Shown piece by piece: positions 8,553-16,301 of a stretch of DNA of 64,000 bases (positions are counted from its first letter, which is position 1; every line of letters starts with the position of its first letter). The notes below the pieces were generated by a model. It was not told the DNA's origin. It did no database searches and saw nothing but the letters and a program-made list of their open reading frames with translations. Origin of the DNA: Haloarcula nitratireducens (GTDB lineage Archaea > Halobacteriota > Halobacteria > Halobacteriales > Haloarculaceae). The DNA is taken from the NCBI RefSeq assembly GCF_019599505.1, contig NZ_RKLT01000015.1:8803-72802 (forward strand), written 5' to 3'. The position numbers and the translations under genes are program-made.

Positions 8553-9215
8553 TCAATCGCCGTCGTCGGCCCGGCCGATGAGGAGCGTGTCCTCGACCAG
8601 CGCTCCCGTCGCTCGCCGGAGTCGCTCGGAGAGGGCCTGATGTGAGATGCCGACCGACTCGGCGAGTTCTTCGAGCGTCGTCTCGCGCGGGACTTCGAAG
8701 TAGCCCGCTCTCGCGGCGGCGACGAGCGCCCCGTGTTGCTCGACGGTCAAACCGTATCGGCCCGCCGGCTCCCCTTCCATCTCGCGAATGAACTCGACTT
8801 CGAACGGGATGTCGTGGTCCGCGGCGAACGCGTGGGTCTCGGCGCACAGTTCGCGGGTCGGGTACATCACCCGCAATTTCCAGCTGTCGCCGCTGCCGAA
8901 GGCGGTCAGAATCGTCGCCTTCGAGTTCGTCAGCATCTGGACCACGAGTTGGACGTGGTTGATCCACTGCATCCAGTAGAGGCACTCGCCGTCGAAGTCC
9001 CCGATGAGCGTCGCGTCGCTGACCGTCGGGTCCTCGTCGAGCGCCGCTTCGATGCCCTCTGCGTCGTCGCTTCTGACCCACAGGATGGGCATCACCTGTC
9101 CGTCCCCGCTCTGCGCTATCCGCTCGACTTCGAACTCCGTCTCCGGATACCGTTCGAGCGTATAGCTGAGCGCGAAGTCCGTCGCCGGAACCGTTCCTCT
9201 GACGATAGTGACCAT
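8553..9215 (-). CDS. HTH_10 (Bat-type) transcriptional regulator
   Basis: A 220-residue regulator with an N-terminal sensing region (residues 1-150, with FALSYTLERYPETEFEVER near the start) and a C-terminal HTH_10 domain (about 158-210). The HTH has LTVEQHGALVAAARAGYFEVPRE followed by LAESVGISHQALSERLRRA. The N terminus resembles the bacterioopsin-activator GAF/HTH-associated module found in many short haloarchaeal regulators. It is convergent with gshA, 24 bp away, with no evident shared promoter. Confidence 0.87.
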   Translation of the reverse strand: MVTIVRGTVPATDFALSYTLERYPETEFEVERIAQSGDGQVMPILWVRSDDAEGIEAALDEDPTVSDATLIGDFDGECLYWMQWINHVQLVVQMLTNSKATILTAFGSGDSWKLRVMYPTRELCAETHAFAADHDIPFEVEFIREMEGEPAGRYGLTVEQHGALVAAARAGYFEVPRETTLEELAESVGISHQALSERLRRATGALVEDTLLIGRADDGD

Positions 9216-9346
9216 TCGCTACGTACTCTTCTCAGGTAGATAACGTTCTTCATTTTTCTAACAAGTTCCGTGCGGGATAGCGATTCGACCCGTCCCAATT
9301 ACCGTCCCGAGCGGTCTGAACGCCCGATATCGCCGACAGCGCTCGC

Positions 9347-10258
9347 TCAGAGCGCGGGGCGGATCGGGACGCTCGCCAGCCCCTCCGGCCCGCCGTCCCG
9401 AGCGAAGACGAGCGTGAGCCGCCAGTCCCCGTCGACGCGGGCCGCCCGGAGCGCCGTGGGCGGCCAGTCGTCGGCGCCCCGGTAGAGCGCCAGGACGAGG
9501 GGGAGGACGGGAAGCCGGCCGTTCCGCGGCGAGAGGACGTACCCGGACAGCCGGACGACGACCGATCGGGTGCCGCCGTCGGCGTCCACGGACGGCGGCG
9601 ACTCGACGTAGCCGTCGAGCAGTCCCCGGTCTCGGAGGTGGGAGAACGCCGCCGGGATCGGCCGTCTCGCGGGATCGACCGGCGGCAGCCGTCCCGCGGC
9701 GTCGGCGAGGACGTCGGCCCGTTCGTCGGGCGAGAGCCGCCGGTCGAGTTCGGTCGCCATGCTCTCTAGGAGACACACGCAGAGGTCGTCGAGGTCGTCG
9801 ACGGTCTCCGCGAGGTCGAAGTAGGTGTCCATGACCGCCGATTCGACGGCGTCGTGGCCCGCCGCCGACAGCGTCTCGAAGACGGCGGCCGCGACGCTGT
9901 GACAGAGGTCGATGCGTCGGCGGCGGGTCGGTTCCGCGGGCGCGTCCTCGCTGTCGGTGTCCGCGGGGACGTCTTCGGTCGAATCGCCCGCCCGTCGCTC
10001 GCCCGCCACGTGCGGCTCGACCGCCTGACAGACGACGACGTCGTAGTGCGGGAGTCGCGGGTCGTAGCGCCGGAGCGCTCGCCGATACTGCTCGGTCGCG
10101 CGCGCGGCCCGCTGGGCCGTCGAGCGGCTGCCGAACCGCGCCTCGGCCGCCGGGACCGGGCGGTCCCCGGTGCGCGCACAGACGAGGTAGTACTCGCCGT
10201 CGGGACTGGCGAGGGTCTCGATTCGGTCGCGGAGTTCGGCGAGCGTGGTTCCGACCAT
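9347..10258 (-). CDS. Haloarchaeal protein of unknown function in the iron locus
   Basis: A 303-residue soluble acidic protein. The first about 70 residues (TLAELRDRIETLASPDGEYYLVCARTGD...) form one compact domain that resembles small haloarchaeal domains found alone elsewhere; the rest forms a second domain with SVAAAVFETLSAAGHDAVESAVMDTY and DLCVCLLESMA. No catalytic motif is recognised. It lies 12 nt downstream of the flavin oxidoreductase and is the last gene of an operon headed by an iron-box promoter, so a role in iron or siderophore handling is likely. That is based on context only. Confidence 0.75.
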   Translation of the reverse strand: MVGTTLAELRDRIETLASPDGEYYLVCARTGDRPVPAAEARFGSRSTAQRAARATEQYRRALRRYDPRLPHYDVVVCQAVEPHVAGERRAGDSTEDVPADTDSEDAPAEPTRRRRIDLCHSVAAAVFETLSAAGHDAVESAVMDTYFDLAETVDDLDDLCVCLLESMATELDRRLSPDERADVLADAAGRLPPVDPARRPIPAAFSHLRDRGLLDGYVESPPSVDADGGTRSVVVRLSGYVLSPRNGRLPVLPLVLALYRGADDWPPTALRAARVDGDWRLTLVFARDGGPEGLASVPIRPAL

Positions 10259-10270
10259 GGATTCGTTCGG

Positions 10271-11245
10271 TTACGGCGTCCGCTTGCCGGGTTCAGCTTC
10301 CAGATACTCCCTGATTCGTTCGTCGTCGACGGCGTCGAGCACCGCGTCGCTCCCGACGGCCTCGACGACGTCGTCCGGATCGAGGTGTTCGGCGAGGCGT
10401 CGGTGACCCTCGTCGGTGAGGCGCTCGATCTCCTCCTCGGAGCGTCGGGTCTCGAACGCCCGGTCGACGGCCCGTTCGCGCAGCGTCGAGAGGCGCTCGT
10501 CGTCCACCTCGGCGTCGGCCGCGTGCTCGTCGAACCGCTCCCGCCAGCGCTCGCGCTCGTTCCACTCTCCCTCGAACTCCGAGTCGGGTCTGAGCCAGTC
10601 GTAGTGATTGGCGAGGACGCCCTCCGGGAGCCCCTCCGCGCGCCGCCACTCCGCGAGGAGCGTGCGGGCGACGTGGGCTCCCTGTCCAGCGGCGACGACG
10701 GCCTGCACGTCGCGTTCGCCCGCCGGCGATGCGACGTACAGCCCGTCGACCGGCGTCCGACCGTCGTCGTCTGCGTAGTCGGGGTCGAAGTGTTCGTGAT
10801 CCTCGCCGCCGTGCTCGCGGGTCTCGAACATCGCGTCGCCGCCGAGCGGGCGGAGGTACTCCCCGCCGTAGCGCGTCGCCGCGACGACCCGGTCTGCGGT
10901 GACCGTTTCGCCGTCTTGGGTCTCGACTCGGAACGCCACCTCGCCGTCGCGCTCGCCCTCTCGTTCGACGGTCTCGACCATGTCGTCGACCACGTCACAG
11001 CCGGCGGCGTCGGCGTGGTCCCGCGCGAGTTCGAGGAACGTCTCGACGTCGATGCCGCCCGGGAATCCGAGGTAGTTCTGCAGGTGCGCACACCGGGCCA
11101 GCGAGGAGTTCCCGCGGTCGAAGATCACGGTATCGAGACCGTAGCGAGCGGTGAAGACGCCGGCCGAACAGCCGGCCGGCCCGCCGCCGACGATAACGAC
11201 CTCGCAGTGATCGTCGGCCTCGTCGCGTTCGTCCGCCGCGGTCAC
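10271..11245 (-). CDS. FAD/NAD(P)-dependent oxidoreductase, thioredoxin-reductase-like without the CxxC
   Basis: A 324-residue protein starting with GTG in a 4-nt GTGA overlap with the upstream gene. The N-terminal FAD fold is clear (VVIVGGGPAGCSAG at residues 16-29, then GLDTVIFDRG). An LYVASPAGE segment near residue 170 corresponds to the C-terminal FAD-binding motif. The middle NAD(P) domain is reduced. No redox-active CxxC of thioredoxin reductase is present (only isolated cysteines such as Cys26 and Cys52). The last about 130 residues are a charged helical extension. In an iron-box operon it may act as a ferric-siderophore reductase or release factor; this is inferred. Confidence 0.8.
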   Translation of the reverse strand: MTAADERDEADDHCEVVIVGGGPAGCSAGVFTARYGLDTVIFDRGNSSLARCAHLQNYLGFPGGIDVETFLELARDHADAAGCDVVDDMVETVEREGERDGEVAFRVETQDGETVTADRVVAATRYGGEYLRPLGGDAMFETREHGGEDHEHFDPDYADDDGRTPVDGLYVASPAGERDVQAVVAAGQGAHVARTLLAEWRRAEGLPEGVLANHYDWLRPDSEFEGEWNERERWRERFDEHAADAEVDDERLSTLRERAVDRAFETRRSEEEIERLTDEGHRRLAEHLDPDDVVEAVGSDAVLDAVDDERIREYLEAEPGKRTP

Positions 11246-11586
11246 GAGCTTCCCTCCCCCGTGACGATACCGGCGACCTTCTCGCGGTCGAACAACCGCT
11301 CGTCTTCGGGAATCTGCGGGAAGACGGTGAAGACGTCGCTCGGGACCGCGTCGAAGCCCACCTCGCCGACCGGAGACATCGACACGGCGTACCTGCCCCC
11401 GGTCGAGGCGTCAGTCTCGGCGGCCGTCGCCGAACCCCGACCAGCGTCGGTCGCGGCGGACCGATCGGTCTCGCTTCCGTCGGCGCTGGACCCGCTACAC
11501 CCCGCGAGTAGCCCGCTCGTCGCCGCGCCGAGGCCCGCCGCGACGAACCGCCGCCGCGTCGAACCGGAGTCGTCGTCGATTGGCAT
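11242..11586 (-). pseudogene. Internally deleted siderophore-binding lipoprotein
   Basis: A 114-residue reading frame. It keeps a Tat signal (RRRFVAAGLG), a lipobox ending in AGC, the linker and a GGRYAVSMSPVGEV segment. It then jumps to LFDREKVAGIV near the C terminus. Both ends match the full binding protein at 13840 (GGRYAVSMEPVGEV and LFDRERVASIV), but about 280 residues between them are absent. The join is in frame and no stop interrupts it. It is the first gene of the minus-strand iron operon and overlaps the oxidoreductase by 4 nt, so it may be kept for translational coupling. It cannot bind ligand as a normal family member would. A small functional lipoprotein is the alternative. Confidence 0.75.
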
Positions 11587-11591
11587 TATCG

Positions 11592-11607
11592 TTTAGGGGC
11601 ACCTAAA
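11592..11607. promoter_or_regulatory. Iron-box operator, minus-strand operon
   Basis: A perfect 16-bp palindrome, TTTAGG-GGCA-CCTAAA, 6-21 nt upstream of the start at 11586. An AT-rich ATACATATATT tract just above it looks like the TATA box. The site would overlap the transcription start. The half-site is the DtxR/IdeR/SirR-type iron repressor consensus. Confidence 0.8.
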
Positions 11608-11627
11608 TACATATATTCGTTCCGGTA

Positions 11628-11643
11628 TTTCGGTGAGCCTAAA
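11628..11643. promoter_or_regulatory. Second, imperfect iron box
   Basis: TTTCGG-TGAG-CCTAAA, one mismatch from the palindrome at 11592-11607 and 36 bp above it, upstream of the presumed TATA box. It may be a second repressor or activator site of the minus-strand operon. Confidence 0.55.
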
Positions 11644-11756
11644 AGTGGGGAAGTGTCACAGCGACGGGCGCTCCGGGCGAAGAATGACCGTACTGCTCGC
11701 CGGGAGACCCGGTGACTCTTCGAGTCACTATGCGAACCGAAACCCCTAATATGCTG

Positions 11757-11772
11757 TTTAGGCAACCCTAAA
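11757..11772. promoter_or_regulatory. Iron-box operator, permease operon
   Basis: A perfect palindrome, TTTAGG-CAAC-CCTAAA, ending 7 nt before the permease ATG at 11780. An ATG at 11776 is out of frame and not used. The position overlaps the expected transcription start, fitting repression when iron is replete. Confidence 0.8.
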
Positions 11773-11779
11773 TCCATGC

Positions 11780-12934
11780 ATGGCTAGTGCGCACTCCGAT
11801 TCAGCCCCCTCGGAGACCGCCGACGAGCGCGGCTGGATCACACCCCAACTCGTGACGTTCTGTCTGGCCTGTCTCGGGGTGACCGTCATCGCTGGCCTGG
11901 TTCAGGTGAGCTTCGGCTCCTATTCGATGACGATCGGACAGGCGTGGCGAGCGGTGTTCAACCCGGACGTCGTCTTCGATCTCGACGCCTGGGAGTCGTT
12001 CCTGCTGGGCGGCGAACTCCCCGAGATGAACCGGCGGAGTCTCGTCGTCTGGAACATCCGCCTCCCGCGGGTGTTCGTCGCCGCCATCGTCGGCGCGTCG
12101 CTGGCGATCTCGGGCGCGATCTTCCAGGCCGTGACGCGCAACGAGCTCGCCAGTCCGTACGTCCTCGGCGTCTCCTCGGGCGCGGGGCTCGTGGTCCTGT
12201 TGACGCTCGTCGTCTTCCCGGGCGTGACTATCGTGATCCCGGTCCTGTTCGGCGGCGTCGCGCTCACCACCTCGGCGTTGCTGCCGCTGCTGGCCGCCCT
12301 GGGGGGAACCGTCGCGTTCCTCCTCGTCTACGGGATCGCCTGGAAGGGCGGTACCAGTCCCGTCAGGCTCGTCCTCGCGGGCGTCATCGTCAACATGGTG
12401 TTTCAGTCCCTCCAGCGCGGGCTCTTCTTCTTCGCCGACAGCCTCGGCGTCGTCCAGTCGGCGCTCGCCTGGATAACCGGGTCGCTCACCGGCACCGGCT
12501 GGGAGCAAGTCCGACTGGCTATCGTGCCCGCGACGCTCGCCGTCGTCCTGGCTATCGGCGGCGCTCGCCAGCTCAACGTCCTGCTGCTGGGCGAACGGAC
12601 GGCGAAGTCGCTCGGGATGCGCGTCGAACGGATGCGGTTCCTCCTCTCGGGGGTCGCCATCCTCGCGGCGAGCACGGCCATCGCCGTCGCCGGGATCATC
12701 GGTTTCTTCGGCCTCGTCGTCCCCCACATCGTCCGCATCGTCCTCGGGAGCGACTACCGGCGGCTCATCGTCGGCTGTCTCTTCGCCGGCCCGGCGCTGA
12801 TGGTCGTCGCCGACGTGGGTGCGCGACTCGCGCTGAGTCCCGTCCAGATCCCCGTCGGCGTCGTCACCGGCGTCGTCGGCGGCCCGTACTTCCTCTATCT
12901 CATGCGCAAACAGCAGACGATGGGTGATCTCTGA
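11780..12934 (+). CDS. FecCD-type iron-siderophore (or corrinoid) ABC permease
   Basis: A 384-residue integral membrane protein of the BtuC/FecCD family. After a polar N terminus, hydrophobic segments begin near residue 27. Family signatures include NIRLPRVFVAAIVGASLAISG (about residues 92-112), NELASPYVLGVSSGAG (about 119-134) and, near the C terminus, GIIGFFGLVVPHIVR (about 305-319). About ten transmembrane helices are expected. It forms a transmembrane homodimer with the ATPase encoded immediately downstream in a 1-nt overlap. The iron box in its promoter points to iron-chelate rather than corrinoid uptake. Confidence 0.93.
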   Translation: MASAHSDSAPSETADERGWITPQLVTFCLACLGVTVIAGLVQVSFGSYSMTIGQAWRAVFNPDVVFDLDAWESFLLGGELPEMNRRSLVVWNIRLPRVFVAAIVGASLAISGAIFQAVTRNELASPYVLGVSSGAGLVVLLTLVVFPGVTIVIPVLFGGVALTTSALLPLLAALGGTVAFLLVYGIAWKGGTSPVRLVLAGVIVNMVFQSLQRGLFFFADSLGVVQSALAWITGSLTGTGWEQVRLAIVPATLAVVLAIGGARQLNVLLLGERTAKSLGMRVERMRFLLSGVAILAASTAIAVAGIIGFFGLVVPHIVRIVLGSDYRRLIVGCLFAGPALMVVADVGARLALSPVQIPVGVVTGVVGGPYFLYLMRKQQTMGDL

Positions 12935-13785
12935 TGGCGCGGACCGACGGCGAACGCGACCACGAGCGGGTCACCGACACCGAGGGCGTCCCCGTCGAGA
13001 GCGCGGTGGTCGCCGAAGACCTCGCGTTGAGCTATCCGAACGCCGAGGAGACCATCGTCGACATCGCCCGTCTGGACGTCCCCGAAGGGGAGGTGACCGC
13101 CCTCGTCGGCCCGAACGGGAGCGGCAAGAGTACCCTTCTGAAGGGCCTGTCGAACCACCTCTCCCCGGAGTCGGGCACCGTCCGCCTGTGGGACCGGGAG
13201 ATCCAGTCCTTCGGCGAGAAGGAACTCGCCCGCGCGATGGGGGTCCTCTCACAGGAGAACGAGTCGCCCGACTCCATCACCGTCGAGGACCTGGTCTATC
13301 ACGGGCGCTACCCCCATCGGGGGTTCTTCGAGAGCACGACCGAGGAGGACCGAGAGGTGGTCGAGCGGTCGCTTTCGATGGCCGGCGTCGAACACTTGCG
13401 GAACTCGGAGGTCGGTCAGCTCTCCGGCGGACAGAAACAGCTCGCGTGGATCGCGATGGTGCTGGCACAGGACACCGACGTCCTCTTGCTCGACGAGCCG
13501 ACCACGTTCCTCGACTTACACAACCAGTTCAAGGTCTTAGAGACGGTCCGGCAGTTGAACGAGCAGACCGACGTCACCGTCGCCATCGTCCTCCACGACA
13601 TCGCGCAGGCGGCCCGGTTCGCGGACTACCTCGTCGCGCTGAGAGACGGCGAGCTCTACGACTGGGGGCCGCCGACGGACGTGGTCACCGAACAGCTTCT
13701 CGCCGACGTCTTCGGCGTCGAGGCCACCGTCACCCACGAGCCTGAACTGCAGGTGCTCCCGAAGCGGGCGCTCCCCGACGAGTAG
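12934..13785 (+). CDS. Iron-siderophore ABC transporter ATP-binding protein
   Basis: A 283-residue FepC/BtuD-type ATPase. Walker A is GPNGSGKST (about residues 53-61), the Q-loop is LSQEN (about 105), the signature is LSGGQKQ (about 161-167) and Walker B is VLLLDEPTTFLD (about 182-193), with the switch His in VLHDIAQAA. It powers the adjacent permease. The start codon overlaps the permease stop (ATGGCG overlapping TGA), indicating coupled translation. A 30-residue acidic N-terminal extension is haloarchaeal in style. Confidence 0.94.
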   Translation: MARTDGERDHERVTDTEGVPVESAVVAEDLALSYPNAEETIVDIARLDVPEGEVTALVGPNGSGKSTLLKGLSNHLSPESGTVRLWDREIQSFGEKELARAMGVLSQENESPDSITVEDLVYHGRYPHRGFFESTTEEDREVVERSLSMAGVEHLRNSEVGQLSGGQKQLAWIAMVLAQDTDVLLLDEPTTFLDLHNQFKVLETVRQLNEQTDVTVAIVLHDIAQAARFADYLVALRDGELYDWGPPTDVVTEQLLADVFGVEATVTHEPELQVLPKRALPDE

Positions 13786-13819
13786 TCGCGACCGCCCTTG
13801 TTTCGGAAGTGTTTTTAAC

Positions 13820-13837
13820 TTTTAGGCGAACCTAAAA
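13820..13837. promoter_or_regulatory. Iron-box operator, binding-protein gene
   Basis: A perfect 7-4-7 palindrome, TTTTAGG-CGAA-CCTAAAA, ending 2 nt before the ATG at 13840. A TTTTTAA tract at 13812-13818 is the probable TATA box. The binding-protein gene therefore has its own iron-regulated promoter in addition to any readthrough from the permease operon. Confidence 0.8.
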
Positions 13838-13839
13838 AC

Positions 13840-15036
13840 ATGGCCGACGAACCACGCCGAACGAGACGTAACGTGTTGCAGACCGCCGCGGGCCTCGCCG
13901 GTACCGCCGCGCTCGCGGGTTGTTCACAGAGCGAGGGCGGATCGGGGACGCCGAACGACACCGAAACGTCCGGGGCGGACGCCGCGACGTCCGCAGGGAC
14001 CGAGCAGACAGACGCCGAGACGGAGGCATCGAGCGGGGGCAGGTACGCCGTGTCGATGGAACCGGTCGGCGAGGTCACCTTCGAGGCGGTCCCCGAGACG
14101 TGGGTCGCCAACAACGGCAGTTGGGCCGACATGGGCGTCGCACTCGGTCGGGACCCGCCCGAGGGCGTCTGGCTCCCGAGCCGATACCACACGCAGTACT
14201 ACGACGAGATTCCCGACGTCAGCGTCGACAAGAGCGGCATGAAGAAGCTCTGGGGGAGCAGCGGCGTCGGGAAGGAGCAGTTCTACTCGATAGACGCGGA
14301 CGTCCACGTCATCGACCCGAACTTCCTCGTCAACCGCGCGAAGGGCTGGAAGCAGAGCGACGTCGACGAGATCTCCGAGAACGTCGCGCCCTTCTTCGGC
14401 AACAGCATCTTCTCGACCGGATACGAGTGGCACGAGAGCTACCCGTACCTATCGCTGTACGAGGCCTTCGGGAAACTCGCGCAGGCGTTCCAGCGGACCG
14501 ACCGCTACGACGCGTTCAAGACGTATCACGACGAGACGTTCCAGTCGAACGTCGCGAACGTCGTCCCCGACGAGGGCGACCGCCCGGCCGTCGCCATCAT
14601 GTGGGCCGCCGGCAACGAACCCGAGGAGTTCTCGCCGTACCTCATCGGCGAGGGGACGAGCTTCAAGCAGTGGCGCGACCTGAAGGTCCGAGACGCGCTG
14701 GCCGAGACCGGCGTCAAGGACTTCCACGCGACCCGGGCGGCCATCGACTACGAGACGCTGCTGGAGATCGACCCGCCGATTCTCATGCTGCGGGGCCACG
14801 AGGGCCAGACGAAATCGGAGTTCCAGAACACCGTCGTCGACTTCATGGAGAACCACGACGTCGCCAGCCAACTCACCGCCGTGAAGAACGGCGACGTCTA
14901 CCGCGGTGGCCCCCTGTATCAGGGCCCGATCACGAACCTCGTCGTGACCGAACGCGCCGCGAAGCAGGTCTACGGCGTCGAGGACGAACTGTTCGACCGC
15001 GAGCGCGTCGCCAGCATCGTCAACGGCGACTTCTAA
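13840..15036 (+). CDS. Iron-siderophore ABC transporter substrate-binding lipoprotein
   Basis: A 398-residue BtuF/FecB-type binding protein. The N terminus has twin Arg residues (TRRNVLQ) and a lipobox (ALAGC) near residue 27, then a Ser/Thr/Glu linker to about residue 65. The mature domain follows, with AVSMEPVGEVTFEAVPETWVA at its start and TNLVVTERAAKQVYG and ELFDRERVASIV at its end. It is tethered to the outer membrane face and delivers the chelate to the permease. The ends of this protein are mirrored in the truncated frame at 11242-11586. Confidence 0.93.
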   Translation: MADEPRRTRRNVLQTAAGLAGTAALAGCSQSEGGSGTPNDTETSGADAATSAGTEQTDAETEASSGGRYAVSMEPVGEVTFEAVPETWVANNGSWADMGVALGRDPPEGVWLPSRYHTQYYDEIPDVSVDKSGMKKLWGSSGVGKEQFYSIDADVHVIDPNFLVNRAKGWKQSDVDEISENVAPFFGNSIFSTGYEWHESYPYLSLYEAFGKLAQAFQRTDRYDAFKTYHDETFQSNVANVVPDEGDRPAVAIMWAAGNEPEEFSPYLIGEGTSFKQWRDLKVRDALAETGVKDFHATRAAIDYETLLEIDPPILMLRGHEGQTKSEFQNTVVDFMENHDVASQLTAVKNGDVYRGGPLYQGPITNLVVTERAAKQVYGVEDELFDRERVASIVNGDF

Positions 15037-15236
15037 CGGCCGCTCTCTACCGTGGGGGCATCATTTTACGATTTTCTTTCGTCGTAGCGGAAGCGCTGCC
15101 TTGCCCCGCTCGCTCGAGCCGGCTGATTCAACGCCGACGCCGATTTGATATAGCTTTATTTACTTTATTAGATCAGCGATGTGCACTCTCGAACGGGGCC
15201 GTCGCTATCGAAGAAACCCACGGACGCCGCGAAACG

Positions 15237-16139
15237 TCAGTATCCGGCCAGCGACTCGAACGAGTCCGTCGCCACGGCCTCGGCCACCGCGTCGACGTCG
15301 ACGTCGTCGACCTGTGCCGGATACTTCCGCTGGAAGTAGCTCACGATGTTGTCGATGTCACGAGTTAACAATTCGCGTGCGTTCTCGTGGTTGGTCGGCA
15401 CGGCCTGGGGCCAATCGAAGACGACGACCCCCTGGGTGGTGACGAAGACGTTGTACTCGCTCATGTCCGCGTGGACGAACCCCTCGCGGTAGGCCGTCTG
15501 CATCTCGTCTAAGACCAGTTCCAGCAGCGGAACTACTTGCTCGGGTTCCAGTCCGGTTCGGGAGAGTTCGACGCCGTCTACCTTCTCCATGACGATGGCG
15601 TGGCGATTCGTGTCGATGGGCTGGGGCACCGAGACGTCGGGATACAGCGTTTCGAGGGCCTCGTACTCCCGCTCGGCGGCTTTTCGTGCGGTGTAGAGCC
15701 AGGAAACGTGGTCGCGGTCGGCGGTGTACTCCCGCTCTTTCATGACCTCGCGGAAGTTGGTGTACCCCTCGCGGTGGTATTTCAGGGCCATCGGCTTGTA
15801 GGACTGCACCTCGTAGACGTCGCTCTCCTTCCCCACGCCCAAGGGCGAACCGAAGCCCTCGATCGTGTCCCGTTCGACGAAGGTGTGCAACGCCAGCGCG
15901 TCGTAGCCCTCGAAGGTGAGTTTGAACCCCTCGTACTGCATCGTCTTGCGTTCGAGCAGCTCCCGATCGGCACAGCGGTCCAACCGATAGTCGACGTTCT
16001 CCTCGCTCAGCCGGGAGAACTCGGTGAGCTTCTCGCGGTTGACGTACTCGGAGAAGCGCATCCCCTGCTCGACGCCCGACAGGAGGTGGAAGTCCTCGGG
16101 TTCCAACTCCGTCATCACGGAAGCTACGTTCTGGACCAT
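15237..16139 (-). CDS. rio2: Rio2-type atypical serine kinase
   Basis: A 300-residue archaeal Rio2 protein, a kinase/ATPase acting in maturation of the small ribosomal subunit. The N-terminal winged helix spans about residues 8-85 (ELEPEDFHLLSGVEQGM... LTFEGYDALAL). The nucleotide loop is GVGKESDVYEV (about 101-111), with Lys in MALKYHREG. The catalytic loop is HADMSEYNVF (about 222-231) and the metal Asp lies in VVFDWPQAV. It is a single-gene unit and convergent with the iron-uptake binding protein, leaving an AT-rich 200-bp gap. Confidence 0.95.
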   Translation of the reverse strand: MVQNVASVMTELEPEDFHLLSGVEQGMRFSEYVNREKLTEFSRLSEENVDYRLDRCADRELLERKTMQYEGFKLTFEGYDALALHTFVERDTIEGFGSPLGVGKESDVYEVQSYKPMALKYHREGYTNFREVMKEREYTADRDHVSWLYTARKAAEREYEALETLYPDVSVPQPIDTNRHAIVMEKVDGVELSRTGLEPEQVVPLLELVLDEMQTAYREGFVHADMSEYNVFVTTQGVVVFDWPQAVPTNHENARELLTRDIDNIVSYFQRKYPAQVDDVDVDAVAEAVATDSFESLAGY

Positions 16140-16301
16140 GTACCGGCTCTAATCGCCCGACTCGTAAAAGTTCGGCGCGTCGGCTCGAACCCGGCGATAA
16201 ATCAGATAGCGCGATACGGAATACGATACGGTACTGCGATGGTGTGCTCGTCAGCGTTAGAAGCGGGTAGCGTAACGGACCGAGATGAGGTCGCTCTATC
16301 G

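Noticed and set aside
9854..11596. 580-codon plus-strand frame across the iron-locus minus-strand genes
   Set aside because: It is the antisense of the oxidoreductase and its neighbour, which carry clear FAD motifs and start signals.
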